From assembly GCF_040605455.1 (NCBI RefSeq), contig NZ_JBEXCV010000018.1, positions 21,140 to 85,139 on the forward strand: a DNA stretch of 64,000 bases. The letters run 5' to 3'. The position numbers and the translations under genes are program-made. Below, piece after piece: positions 1 to 8,079 of the stretch (position 1 is its first letter; the number at the start of each line of letters is the position of its first letter). The notes beneath the pieces are model-generated. The model made no database searches, was not told the origin of the DNA, and saw only the letters and a list, made by a program, of their open reading frames with translations. The stretch is from Embleya sp040605455 (GTDB lineage: Bacteria > Actinomycetota > Actinomycetes > Streptomycetales > Streptomycetaceae).

Positions 1-895
1 GCTGCTTGAGGGTGGGGTCGTGGGAGACCTCGTGCAGCGTGCGCACGGGCTGGTCCACGGTCAGGTCGTTGCCGAGAAAACGATCCTCGATCATCGACAG
101 GACCAGCGCGGTGGTGCCGAGCTTGAGGTAGGTGGACACCTCGGACAGGTTTGCGTCACCGATGATCACGTGCAGGCGCCGATACTTCTCGGCGTCCGCG
201 TGCGGCTCGTCGCGGGTGTTGATGATCGGCCGCTTGAGCGTGGTCTCCAGGCCGACCTCGACCTCGAAGTAGTCCGCCCGCTGGCTGATCTGGAAGCCGT
301 GCGCGGAGCCGTCCTGGCCGATGCCCACCCGGCCCGCTCCGCAGATCACCTGCCGGGAGACGAAGAACGGGGTCAGATGCCGGACGATGTCGGCGAACGG
401 CGTGGCGCGCTGCATGAGGTAGTTCTCGTGCGTGCCGTAGGAGGCGCCCTTGTTGTCGGTGTTGTTCTTGTACAGCAGGATTTGCTGCCCGCCGGGCAGC
501 TCGCCGGCCCGCCGCGCGGCCTCGGCCATGATCCGCTCGCCGGCCTTGTCCCAGATCACCGCGTCACGCGGGTTGGTGGTCTCGGGCGCGCTGTACTCCG
601 GGTGGGCGTGGTCGACGTAGAGCCGCGCACCGTTGGTCAGGATCACGTTGGCGAGACCGACGTCCTCGTCGGTCAGCTGGCTGGAGTCGGCCAGCTCTCG
701 CGCAAGGTCGAACCCGCGCGCGTCGCGCAGCGGATTTTCCTCCTCGAAGTCCCAGCGGGCCCGGCGAGCCCGCTGCATCGCTGCGGCGTACGCGTTCACG
801 ATCTGGGAAGACGTCAACATCGCGTTGGCGTTCGGATGACCGGGTACGGAGATCCCGTACTCGGTTTCAATGCCCATCACACGCCGGACGGTCAT
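1..895 (-). CDS. dop: Dop, deamidase/depupylase of Pup (3' end beyond window)
   Basis: The Pup deamidase converts the C-terminal Gln of Pup to Glu and also removes Pup from substrates, so it feeds the actinobacterial proteasome. The 298 visible residues begin MTVRRVMGIETEYGI, the conserved glutamine-synthetase-like nucleotide-binding start of the Dop/PafA family (Glu at residue 10). Later motifs NNTDNKGASYGTHENY and GAGRVGIGQDG match Dop rather than PafA. The family is about 500 residues, so roughly 200 C-terminal residues lie left of the window. The start is the ATG at 895, preceded by a purine-rich GAGGGGG stretch. The gene lies directly downstream of arc, as in other actinobacteria, but a strong hairpin separates the two, so dop probably also has its own promoter. 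Confidence 0.96.
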   Translation of the reverse strand, partial: MTVRRVMGIETEYGISVPGHPNANAMLTSSQIVNAYAAAMQRARRARWDFEEENPLRDARGFDLARELADSSQLTDEDVGLANVILTNGARLYVDHAHPEYSAPETTNPRDAVIWDKAGERIMAEAARRAGELPGGQQILLYKNNTDNKGASYGTHENYLMQRATPFADIVRHLTPFFVSRQVICGAGRVGIGQDGSAHGFQISQRADYFEVEVGLETTLKRPIINTRDEPHADAEKYRRLHVIIGDANLSEVSTYLKLGTTALVLSMIEDRFLGNDLTVDQPVRTLHEVSHDPTLKQ

Positions 896-1048
896 GCGAC
901 CCCCTCGTCCCTCACCCGGCCGGTACCCGATCCACACTCTCCGTGATCCGGGTACACCCTGGTCATGCTGCCGAGCCTATTGCCGTTGGATTGCCTTGGG
1001 GATACGGCCGGAACTATTGCCCTGTGCGGAAATGTCGTCCCGGCACGG

Positions 1049-1087
1049 CGCCGCGGCCCGTGTTCGACCTGAACACGGGCCGCGGTG
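1049..1087 (-). terminator. Strong hairpin terminator after arc
   Basis: A perfect 15-bp inverted repeat (1051-1065 with 1071-1085) encloses a 5-nt loop, about 30 bp past the arc stop codon. No T-run follows, which is usual for streptomycete-type terminators. It separates arc from dop. Confidence 0.8.
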
Positions 1088-1115
1088 TCGGTGGTCAATC
1101 GGTACTCGATCGGGA

Positions 1116-2882
1116 TCAGAGGTACTGACCGGTGTTGGCCACGGTGTCGATGGAGCGCCCGGCCTCGTCGCCCTGCTTGCCCGAGACCAGAGTGCGGATG
1201 TAGACGATCCGCTCGCCCTTCTTGCCGGAGATCCGCGCCCAGTCGTCGGGGTTGGTGGTGTTGGGCAGGTCCTCGTTCTCCTTGAACTCGTCGACGCACG
1301 CGGCGAGCAGGTGGGCCACCCGGATGCCCTTCTGGCGGTGTTCCAGGAAGTCCTTGATCGCCATCTTCTTCGCGCGACCGACGATGTTCTCGATCATCGC
1401 GCCGGAGTTGAAGTCCTTGAAGTACAGGGTCTCCTTGTCACCGTTGGCGTAGGTGACCTCCAGGAAACGGTTCTCGTCGTTCTCCGAGTACATCCGCTCC
1501 ACGGCGACCTGGATCATGCCGGTGACGGTGGCGGCCCGGTTGCCGCCGTGTTCCACCAGGTCGTCGTCGTGCAGGGGCAGCGAGACCTTGAGGTACTTGG
1601 CGAAGATGTCCTTGGCCGCCTCGGCGTCCGGACGCTCGATCTTGATCTTCACATCGAGTCGCCCCGGTCGCAGGATGGCCGGGTCGATCATGTCCTCGCG
1701 GTTGGAGGCGCCGATCACGATGACGTTCTCCAGGCCCTCCACGCCGTCGATCTCGGACAGCAGCTGCGGGACGATGGTGTTCTCCACGTCCGAGCTGACG
1801 CCCGATCCTCGGGTGCGGAAGAGCGAGTCCATCTCGTCGAAGAAGACGATGACGGGCGTGCCCTCGCTGGCCTTCTCCCGAGCCCGCTGGAAGACCAGAC
1901 GGATGTGCCGCTCGGTCTCGCCGACGTACTTGTTGAGCAGTTCGGGGCCCTTGATGTTGAGGAAGTAGCTCTTGCCCTGTTCGTTGCCCTGGGCCTCGGC
2001 AACCTTCTTCGCGAGCGAGTTGGCGACCGCCTTGGCGATCAACGTCTTGCCGCAGCCGGGGGGGCCGTAGAGCAGGATGCCCTTGGGCGGGCGGAGCTCG
2101 TGCTCCTTGAACAGGTCGGGGTGCAGGTAGGGCAGCTCGACCGCGTCCCGGATCATCTCGATCTGGTTCCGCAGACCGCCGATCTTGGTGTAGTCGATGT
2201 CCGGGACCTCTTCGAGGACCAGTTCCTCGACCTCGCTCTTGGGAACCCGCTCGTAGACGTATCCCGATCGGGAATCGAGCAGCAGCGAGTCCCCCGCACG
2301 CAGCGGGGAGTCCAGGAGCGGTTCGGCGAGGCGCACCACGCGCTCCTCGTCGGTGTGCCCGATGACCAGCGCTCGTTCGCCGTCCTCCAGCAGCTCCTTG
2401 AGCATCACCACGTCGCCGACTCGCTCGAACTCCATCGCGTCGACCACGTTCATGGCCTCGTTGAGCATGACCTCTTGGCCACGCCGGAGTTCGTCGAGTT
2501 CGATGTTGGGGCTGACGTTCACCCGGAGCTTGCGCCCGCCGGTGAAGATGTCCGCCGTGCCGTCCTCGTTGGCCTGTAGGAACACGCCGAACCCCGAGGG
2601 GGGTTGGGCGAGTCGGTCCACTTCCTCCTTGAGGGCCACGATCTGGTCGCGGGCCTCCCTCAAGGTCGCGACCAATCGCTCGTTCTGTGTGGTCATGCCG
2701 GCCAAGGACGCCTGAAGATCGACGACCCGCTCCTCGAGCAAACGGCTCTGGCGCGGTGAGTCGGCGAGCTTGCGACGCAGGACGGCGACTTCCTGCTCTA
2801 GAAAAGAAACCTGGCTTACGAGGTCGTCCGTACCCCGAGCCGGCCTCCCACCACGGTTCATGTCGTCGTCGTGGACTGCCAC
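1116..2882 (-). CDS. arc: Proteasomal ATPase ARC/Mpa
   Basis: Hexameric AAA ATPase that recognises pupylated proteins, unfolds them and threads them into the 20S proteasome. From the chosen start it is 588 residues: an N-terminal coiled coil (about 18-90), OB-fold interdomain (about 95-220), and AAA domain with Walker A GPPGCGKT (about 273-280) and Walker B VIVFFDEMD (about 344-352). It ends in GQYL, the C-terminal Gln-Tyr-Leu tail that docks in the proteasome alpha ring. GTG at 2882 is preferred because AGGAGG lies 8 nt upstream and the resulting VAVHDDD start resembles streptomycete homologues. A GTG at 2891 overlaps the Shine-Dalgarno spacing and is less likely. A TAGGGT -10 box lies at 2919-2924. 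Confidence 0.97.
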   Translation of the reverse strand: MAVHDDDMNRGGRPARGTDDLVSQVSFLEQEVAVLRRKLADSPRQSRLLEERVVDLQASLAGMTTQNERLVATLREARDQIVALKEEVDRLAQPPSGFGVFLQANEDGTADIFTGGRKLRVNVSPNIELDELRRGQEVMLNEAMNVVDAMEFERVGDVVMLKELLEDGERALVIGHTDEERVVRLAEPLLDSPLRAGDSLLLDSRSGYVYERVPKSEVEELVLEEVPDIDYTKIGGLRNQIEMIRDAVELPYLHPDLFKEHELRPPKGILLYGPPGCGKTLIAKAVANSLAKKVAEAQGNEQGKSYFLNIKGPELLNKYVGETERHIRLVFQRAREKASEGTPVIVFFDEMDSLFRTRGSGVSSDVENTIVPQLLSEIDGVEGLENVIVIGASNREDMIDPAILRPGRLDVKIKIERPDAEAAKDIFAKYLKVSLPLHDDDLVEHGGNRAATVTGMIQVAVERMYSENDENRFLEVTYANGDKETLYFKDFNSGAMIENIVGRAKKMAIKDFLEHRQKGIRVAHLLAACVDEFKENEDLPNTTNPDDWARISGKKGERIVYIRTLVSGKQGDEAGRSIDTVANTGQYL

Positions 2883-3055
2883 GGCCCTCACCTCCTCCTG
2901 GGAGCTGCGACGTCTCCGACCCTACCTACGGCAGGAGGGGTTGAAACCCCTTGATCAGCAAGACTGTCCGGGCGTGTCCGATCTTCACCCGTGCGATTGC
3001 CCCCACGCTTGTGAGGATCAGATACCCACCTCATGACCTCGGGAAGCAGGCGCGA

Positions 3056-3061
3056 GTAGGG
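3056..3061 (+). promoter_or_regulatory. -10 box of ferredoxin gene
   Basis: TAGGGT, the -10 form seen before many genes here, lies 46 nt upstream of the ferredoxin ATG. The implied transcript has a short leader carrying the GTGAGG ribosome-binding site. It diverges from the arc promoter. Confidence 0.5.
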
Positions 3062-3106
3062 TCTGTCGGGCGCATGTCGATACGAATCGGTGAAGAGTGA
3101 GGCCCC

Positions 3107-3394
3107 ATGTCCGCAGAAAACGAACCCCTCGAGGTCTGGATCGATCAGGATCTCTGCACCGGGGACGGCATCTGCGTCCAATACGCACGAGAGGTCTTCG
3201 AGCTGGACATCGACGGGCTGGCGTACGTCAAGGGTGCCGACGACGAGCTGCGCACCGAGGCGGGCGCGGTGGTCCCGGTCCCCGGACCACTGGTCGCGGA
3301 AGTGATCGACGCCACACGCAAGTGTCCGGGCGAATGCATCCACATGCGCCGGGTTTCCGACGGTGTCGAGGTGTACGGGCCGGACGTAACCTGA
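3107..3394 (+). CDS. 3Fe-4S type ferredoxin
   Basis: A 95-residue small electron carrier. Cys17, Asp20 and Cys23 (CTGDGIC), Cys73 and Cys77 (CPGEC) form the C-x2-D-x2-C...CP pattern. Asp in place of the second Cys is typical of [3Fe-4S] ferredoxins that donate electrons to P450s and other oxygenases. The start is ATG at 3107 with GTGAGG upstream. A ferredoxin next to the proteasome ATPase is a recurrent streptomycete arrangement, with no established link to proteolysis. The redox partner is not in the immediate neighbourhood. Confidence 0.92.
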   Translation: MSAENEPLEVWIDQDLCTGDGICVQYAREVFELDIDGLAYVKGADDELRTEAGAVVPVPGPLVAEVIDATRKCPGECIHMRRVSDGVEVYGPDVT

Positions 3395-3427
3395 ATTCCG
3401 CTTCGTACGCCGGTGTCTGGCGACGCG

Positions 3428-4255
3428 TCAGATCCGCTCGGCACCGAGCGCGGTGAGTCGCCAACGGAGTGTTCCGACCACATCGGGGCAGCAACGGGGC
3501 CCGTCCGGAACGGACCAGCCCAGAGTACCGGCGGTGATCGTGTCGCCGCTGCGGGTGATGTCGCTCACCACGAGGCCTTCGCCGGTGTCGAGCAGGGTGG
3601 CCACCAGTCGGGGCGGGCCGGTGTCCGCGGCTGCATAGGCCAGCAGCGCGGCGGGCGGGGTTCCGGAGCCGGCCGCGCACGCGACCCGAACCACGGTGGG
3701 ACCGGTGGGGTCGGTCAGCACGGTCTTGATCTGCGTTCCCACGCCCGGGCAGTCGAGCGGGAACACGACGTTCGCGAGCTCCGCCTCGGTCGGGCCGCCG
3801 GTGGTTCGGCTGCGGCTGCCGGCGAGCGGCACGGTCTGCACGACCTCGGGGGCGTGGACGAGCGGTTGACCCTGATTCGACGTGTTCGCGGCGTTCTCGC
3901 CGGGTTGGATGGTGCGCGGCGCGGCCGGCGGGTCCTGCTGGTTGGGGCGGTGCCTGGCCGGTGCGGTGACACCCGGCACGCCGCCGTCGAGCGAGGCCGC
4001 GGCCCATATCACCAGGCCGGTGCCGACGATGAAGACGAACACTATGGCCGCGGTGGCGAAGGCTATGCCGGTGCGGACGTCGGGGACCTCGATGTGCCTG
4101 GGCACGCTGTCGGGTGGTGCGTCGGTGGTCACGAGCCCGCGGGTACTGTCGCCGCGCGCGGGCCGGGTTTCGAAGTGATCGTCCGCCACGGTGGACGACC
4201 CTATGCGGCGGGCCGGGTCCTGGTATAGAGTCCCGGCCCGCCTTGTCTCAACCAT
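3428..4255 (-). CDS. Single-pass membrane protein, unknown function
   Basis: I do not recognise a family. The protein (about 275 residues) has a hydrophilic N-terminus with a hydrophobic stretch at about residues 63-88 (TGIAFATAAIVFVFIVGTGL onward). A Pro/Gln-rich linker and a C-terminal extracytoplasmic domain of about 160 residues follow, with Cys pairs including a CC near the end. This suggests a type II anchored surface domain. The start is uncertain: ATG at 4255, 14 bp after the trmI stop, has only a weak ribosome site, and GTG at 4189 is possible. It is probably co-transcribed with trmI. A membrane protein in this position beside trmI is common in actinobacteria. Confidence 0.7.
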   Translation of the reverse strand: MVETRRAGTLYQDPARRIGSSTVADDHFETRPARGDSTRGLVTTDAPPDSVPRHIEVPDVRTGIAFATAAIVFVFIVGTGLVIWAAASLDGGVPGVTAPARHRPNQQDPPAAPRTIQPGENAANTSNQGQPLVHAPEVVQTVPLAGSRSRTTGGPTEAELANVVFPLDCPGVGTQIKTVLTDPTGPTVVRVACAAGSGTPPAALLAYAAADTGPPRLVATLLDTGEGLVVSDITRSGDTITAGTLGWSVPDGPRCCPDVVGTLRWRLTALGAERI

Positions 4256-4269
4256 TGCCTGACGATGGG

Positions 4270-5178
4270 TCAGGATTCGAGTGGGGCACCGGCTTCCGCG
4301 CCGGGGCCGGCGTAGTCGTCGCCGTAGGAGCCCTTGGACGGGCGGCGCCGGCGCAGCGGCGGCTCGACTCCGTCGGCGAGACGCCGGGCGGTGACGAGGA
4401 AGCCGGTGTGCCCGATCATCCGGTGGTCGGGGCGGACCGCGAGACCCTCGACGTGCCAGGAGCGGACCATCGACTCGAACGGCTGCGGCTCGGTGAAGCA
4501 GTTCATCACGCGCATGGTCTCCACGGTGCGCGAGAGCTGCGTGGTGGTGGCCACGTAGCAGCACACCAGGCCGCCGGGGGCGAGGGCCTTGTAGACCGCG
4601 TCCAGGCATTCCCAGGGCGCGAGCATGTCGAGGATCACCCGATCCACCCCGGTCTCCACGAGGTTGTCCTGGAGGTCGCCGACGGTGAGCTTCCACGCGG
4701 GGTGAGGGGCGCCGAAGTAGCGTTCGACGTTCTTGCGGGCGATGTCCGCGAAGTCCTGTCGACGTTCGTAGGAGGCGAGCTGCCCGGTGTCGCCGATGGC
4801 GCGGAGCAGGAAGGTGCTCAGCGCGCCGGAGCCGACGCCGGCCTCGACGACGCGGGCGCCGGCGAAGATGTCGGCCATCGCGAGGATCTGGCCGGCGTCC
4901 TTCGGGTAGATCACCGCGGCACCGCGGGGCATGGACAGGACGAAGTCGGGGAGCAGAGGTCGCAGCGCGAGGTAGTCGGTGTTCCCGGTGGACCGTACGA
5001 CGGTCCCTTCGGGAGCACCGATCAGCGCGTCGTGTTGAAACGAGCCCTTGTGGGTGTGGAACGCCTTGCCCGCTTCGAGCGTGAAGGTGTGGTGGCGGCC
5101 CTTGGGATCGGTCAGCTGAACCTGGTCCCCGACCTGGAAGGGTCCGCGCCTGCGCGCGGCACCGGTCGGTTCGGACAT
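4270..5178 (-). CDS. trmI: tRNA (adenine-58-N1)-methyltransferase TrmI
   Basis: Methylates A58 in the T-loop of tRNA using S-adenosylmethionine. The 302 residues comprise an N-terminal beta domain (about 12-75) and a Rossmann methyltransferase domain with motif I VVEAGVGSGALS (about 110-121), followed by the conserved LDMLAPW segment. MPRGAAVIYPKDAGQI, just before motif I, is a signature of the TrmI family. The C-terminal 30 residues are a basic, low-complexity tail. It is apparently leaderless, with TAGGCT 7 nt before the ATG. The neighbours (arc, M50/RecB genes) match the actinobacterial gene order. Confidence 0.95.
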   Translation of the reverse strand: MSEPTGAARRRGPFQVGDQVQLTDPKGRHHTFTLEAGKAFHTHKGSFQHDALIGAPEGTVVRSTGNTDYLALRPLLPDFVLSMPRGAAVIYPKDAGQILAMADIFAGARVVEAGVGSGALSTFLLRAIGDTGQLASYERRQDFADIARKNVERYFGAPHPAWKLTVGDLQDNLVETGVDRVILDMLAPWECLDAVYKALAPGGLVCCYVATTTQLSRTVETMRVMNCFTEPQPFESMVRSWHVEGLAVRPDHRMIGHTGFLVTARRLADGVEPPLRRRRPSKGSYGDDYAGPGAEAGAPLES

Positions 5179-5185
5179 GGGGGTC

Positions 5186-5191
5186 AGCCTA
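5186..5191 (-). promoter_or_regulatory. Leaderless -10 box for trmI
   Basis: TAGGCT on the minus strand ends 7 nt before the trmI ATG (5178), placing the transcription start at or next to the initiation codon. Confidence 0.5.
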
Positions 5192-5260
5192 GTCGGTCGT
5201 GGGCGACGCTCGGACGTGTGGGTGCGGGCCCCGTGGGGGTCAAACCCGGACTCGGTTGCA

Positions 5261-5266
5261 TAGCAT
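5261..5266 (+). promoter_or_regulatory. Leaderless -10 box for the M50 protease gene
   Basis: TAGCAT ends 7 nt before GTG 5274, consistent with a leaderless transcript. This position helps choose GTG 5274 over the in-frame ATG at 5199, which would overlap the trmI promoter. Confidence 0.5.
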
Positions 5267-5273
5267 CTTGCAC

Positions 5274-6449
5274 GTGACTGATTCGAGCAGGCCGCAGGGA
5301 CGCAGGATGCGGCGGGATGACGCTCCGCGCCGGGAACCGAGGCGTGGCCTGCTCATGGGGCGCCCCTTCGGGGTGCCGGTCTACGTCGCTCCGACGTGGT
5401 TCGTGATCGCCGCGGTGATCACGGTGTTGTTCGCGCCGACCTTCGAGAGCCTGTTCCCGGATCTGGGTCCGTGGCGGTTCGTGTTGTCGTTCGGCTTCGC
5501 GGTGCTGCTGTACGTGTCGGTCCTGGTGCACGAGTTGGCGCACGCGGTGACGGCGCTGCGGTTGGGCCTGCGGGTGCAGCGGATCACCATTCAGTTCCTG
5601 GGCGGGGTGTCCGAGATCGACAAGCCGGAGACGGCCCGGCACGAGTTCCTGGTGTCCGCGGCGGGCCCGGCGTTGTCCCTTGCGCTCGGTGGCGGGTTCT
5701 GGCTGATCGGCCTGGCCTTGGACGTGGACACGTTGGCGGGGCGGATGATCGCCTTGCTGGCGGTGTCCAATCTGCTGGTGGCGGCGTTCAATCTGCTGCC
5801 AGGGCTGCCGTTGGACGGTGGCCGGATGTTGCGGGCGGTGGTGTGGCGGGTCAGCGGGCGGCCGCTGGCGGGCACCATCGCCGCGTCCTGGGCCGGGCGG
5901 GTGCTGGCCGTGGTGGTGCTGGTCGCGGCAGCGGTGTGGTCACTGGGGGCGGACGCGGGGGCGCGGACGTACACGCTGATCTTCGGTGCCCTGGTGGCCG
6001 GATTCATGTGGGCGGGCGCGGTGCAGTCGCTGCGCGCGGAGCGGCTTCGGGAGCGGTTGCCGGAGTTGCGGGTGCGGTTGTTGACCCGGCGGGCGATTCC
6101 GGTGGCGGCGGATGTGCCGTTGTCGGAGGGGTTGCGGCGGGCGCACGAGGAGGGCGCGCGCGGGTTGGTGGTGGTGGACGGGGGTGGCGAACCGGTGGGA
6201 CTGGTGCGCGAGGCCGCGGTGTTGGCGACGCCGGAGCATCGCCGGCCGTGGGTGGCGGTGGGGACCCTGGCGCGGGACCTGGTGCCGGGGATGAAGGTCG
6301 ACGCGGATCTGGCCGGGGAGGATCTGTTGGTGGCGATGCGGGCGGCGCCGGCGAGTGAGTACCTGGTGGTGGAGCGGGACGGCGGGGTGTACGGGGTGCT
6401 TGCTCGGACGGATGTCGAGCATGCGTTTTTGGCCATGATGCGGGGTTGA
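5274..6449 (+). CDS. Site-2-protease family M50 metalloprotease with CBS domains
   Basis: Intramembrane zinc protease of the Rip/SpoIVFB type, 391 residues. The zinc-binding motif is HELAHA inside the second or third membrane helix. The second catalytic motif NLLPGLPLDGGR supplies the metal-ligand Asp. About six hydrophobic segments are visible, then a cytoplasmic CBS pair in which the second repeat ends with YGVLARTDVEHAF. CBS-containing S2P proteases are thought to sense nucleotides and cleave membrane-bound regulators, but the substrate here is unknown. It is divergent from trmI and upstream of a RecB-like gene, as in mycobacteria. Confidence 0.93.
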   Translation: MTDSSRPQGRRMRRDDAPRREPRRGLLMGRPFGVPVYVAPTWFVIAAVITVLFAPTFESLFPDLGPWRFVLSFGFAVLLYVSVLVHELAHAVTALRLGLRVQRITIQFLGGVSEIDKPETARHEFLVSAAGPALSLALGGGFWLIGLALDVDTLAGRMIALLAVSNLLVAAFNLLPGLPLDGGRMLRAVVWRVSGRPLAGTIAASWAGRVLAVVVLVAAAVWSLGADAGARTYTLIFGALVAGFMWAGAVQSLRAERLRERLPELRVRLLTRRAIPVAADVPLSEGLRRAHEEGARGLVVVDGGGEPVGLVREAAVLATPEHRRPWVAVGTLARDLVPGMKVDADLAGEDLLVAMRAAPASEYLVVERDGGVYGVLARTDVEHAFLAMMRG

Positions 6450-6462
6450 TGGCGGGGTTCTT

Positions 6463-6592
6463 CGGCCTCGATCGCCGGCCGGGCCACTTGGCCTCACCCG
6501 CCGGCCGGGCTGGATGGTTTGCTTGGCAGGGCGTCGCTGTTGCGGTGAGTGGTGCCGGGCCTTCTTTGGCCTCGAACGCCGGGCGGGCCGGG
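6463..6592. repeat. Three copies of a streptomycete intergenic repeat
   Basis: Copies at about 6463-6486, 6489-6515 and 6566-6592 share the core GGCCTCnAnCGCCGGnCGGG. This resembles a short element scattered between genes in Streptomyces genomes. The copies follow the M50 gene stop and precede a decayed gene. Confidence 0.6.
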
Positions 6593-6602
6593 GCCGCGTG
6601 GG

Positions 6603-6973
6603 TCAGGGGGTTGGAGTGATGGTGATGGTGTAGCGGCCGTCTTTGGCAGTGGTGATTCCGGCCGTGTTGTTGCGGGTGTCGGTGTGGGTGCGGCCGGGGC
6701 CGGTGATCTGGATGGTCGGGGGCTTGGCGTAGACGTCCTTGGGGAGGGCGATCTCGGTGGGGCCGTCGACACCTCGGTGGGTGGTGAAGGTCAGCGTGTA
6801 GGTGCGGGTGTCCGGGTCGTAGCGGTAGCTCTCCGGGTTGCCGGCCACCGCGCGCGGTCCGGCGTGCGGCCGGGCCGGTCGCCGTGCGCGTACGCGGGCG
6901 CCGGCAGGCTCGCCGGAAGCAGGCCGGCGGCGACCGCGGCGGCGTACGTGCGGGGGCGGGTAAGGACGCGCAT
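6603..6973 (-). pseudogene. Relic of a secreted GH5-like (endoglycosylceramidase-type) hydrolase
   Basis: ATG at 6973 opens a clear Sec signal peptide (MRVLTRPRTYAAAVAAGLLP..., cleavage near PAYA-HG). After about 45 residues the reading frame must change, near 6855, to continue as SYRYDPDTRTYTLTFTTHRG, and it ends in TITITP at 6603. That tail resembles the C-terminal beta-sandwich of GH5 endoglycosylceramidase-like enzymes. The roughly 350-residue catalytic barrel is absent. What remains is a signal peptide joined out of frame to a C-terminal domain, so it is non-functional. The family assignment rests on the short tail only. Confidence 0.6.
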
Positions 6974-7096
6974 GGGGCCTCCGTCGAGGTACGAAAGGGG
7001 TGCCTGGGACTGGCGGTGCCGGGACTCTACTGAGCGGTAGCGCCGATTGACAGGGGCTGCGGCCCCTCGCGCGCACAGGGTGTCTCCCCGCGCGCT

Positions 7097-7102
7097 TAGG
7101 GT
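7097..7102 (+). promoter_or_regulatory. Leaderless -10 box for recB-like gene
   Basis: TAGGGT lies 7 nt before ATG 7110 and supports that start over an upstream in-frame ATG at 7047. Confidence 0.5.
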
Positions 7103-7109
7103 GGTCGGC

Positions 7110-8024
7110 ATGAGCGTCAGCCCCTCCGAGACCACCTCCGCCGAGGAGTCCCTCCTGGCCGAGCCCGCCGTCGAGACCGCGAGCGTCGTGGTGCCCGCCC
7201 CGGCCGGCGAGCGGGCGCCGCGGCCGCCGGTGTCGCTGTCGCCGTCCCGGGCGGCGGACTTCATGCAGTGTCCGCTGCTGTATCGGCTGCGGGTGATCGA
7301 CAAGCTGCCGGAGAAGCCGAGCGCGGCGGCGACCCGCGGCACGGTGGTACACACCGTCCTGGAGCGCCTGTTCGACCTGCCCAGCGGCGAGCGCACCCCG
7401 GAGCGGGCGTTGGCGATGGTGCGGCCGGCGTGGGACGAGTTGTTGGCCGAGCGCCCGGAGCTGGCCGAGTTGTTCGGCGAGGATGTCGCAGGCTTGGGCA
7501 CGTGGTTGCGGGACGCGGACAAGCTGGTCGAGCGCTACTTCACGCTGGAGGATCCCAACCGCCTGGAGCCGGCCCGCCGCGAGCTCTATGTGGAGACGAC
7601 GCTGGACGACGGCCTGGTCCTGCGCGGGATCGTGGACCGCCTCGACGTGGCGCCTGCGGGCGATCTGCGGGTGGTGGACTACAAAACGGGCAAGGCGCCG
7701 TCGCCGATGTTCCAGGACAAGCCGCTGTTCCAGATGAAGTTCTACGCGCTGGTGTTGTGGCGCCAACACGGGCGGGTGCCGCGTCGGTTGCAGCTGGTCT
7801 ACCTCGGCAGCGGCGACGTGATCACCTACGACCCGGACGAGGGCGAGTTGCTGGCGGTCGAGCGCAAGCTGCGGGCGCTGTGGCAGGCGATCGACCTGGC
7901 CACCCGGACGGGCGAGTGGCTGCCCAGGAAGTCCAAGCTGTGCGGGTGGTGCGATCACCGGGAGGTGTGCCCCGAGTTCGGTGGCACACCCCCGGTGTAT
8001 CCGCTGCCGGTGGTGCCGGCGTAG
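7110..8024 (+). CDS. RecB-family PD-(D/E)XK nuclease with Fe-S cluster
   Basis: A 304-residue single-domain nuclease of the PDDEXK_1 family, homologous to the C-terminal nuclease of RecB/AddB and to Cas4. Visible parts are the N-terminal FMQCPLLYRLR segment, the GTVVHTVLE helix, and the catalytic VVDYKTGKA (Asp...Glu-x-Lys region). The C-terminal KLCGWCDHREVC, with the N-terminal Cys, makes the four-Cys iron-sulfur clamp. It likely acts in DNA end processing. Start is ATG 7110 (leaderless). Its position beside trmI and the M50 gene is conserved in actinobacteria. Confidence 0.9.
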   Translation: MSVSPSETTSAEESLLAEPAVETASVVVPAPAGERAPRPPVSLSPSRAADFMQCPLLYRLRVIDKLPEKPSAAATRGTVVHTVLERLFDLPSGERTPERALAMVRPAWDELLAERPELAELFGEDVAGLGTWLRDADKLVERYFTLEDPNRLEPARRELYVETTLDDGLVLRGIVDRLDVAPAGDLRVVDYKTGKAPSPMFQDKPLFQMKFYALVLWRQHGRVPRRLQLVYLGSGDVITYDPDEGELLAVERKLRALWQAIDLATRTGEWLPRKSKLCGWCDHREVCPEFGGTPPVYPLPVVPA

Positions 8025-8079
8025 GTCGTCTCACGGGGACGGGGTCGGCCGCGACTCGGACCGGCGGCCCCGGCCCCGG

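Noticed and set aside
870..2579. Long plus-strand frame opposite arc
   Set aside because: Antisense shadow of the proteasome ATPase gene; no recognisable motif and no plausible start.
6603..7958. 450-codon minus-strand frame covering the RecB-like gene
   Set aside because: Only its last 80 codons resemble a protein domain; the rest is antisense to the well-supported nuclease gene.
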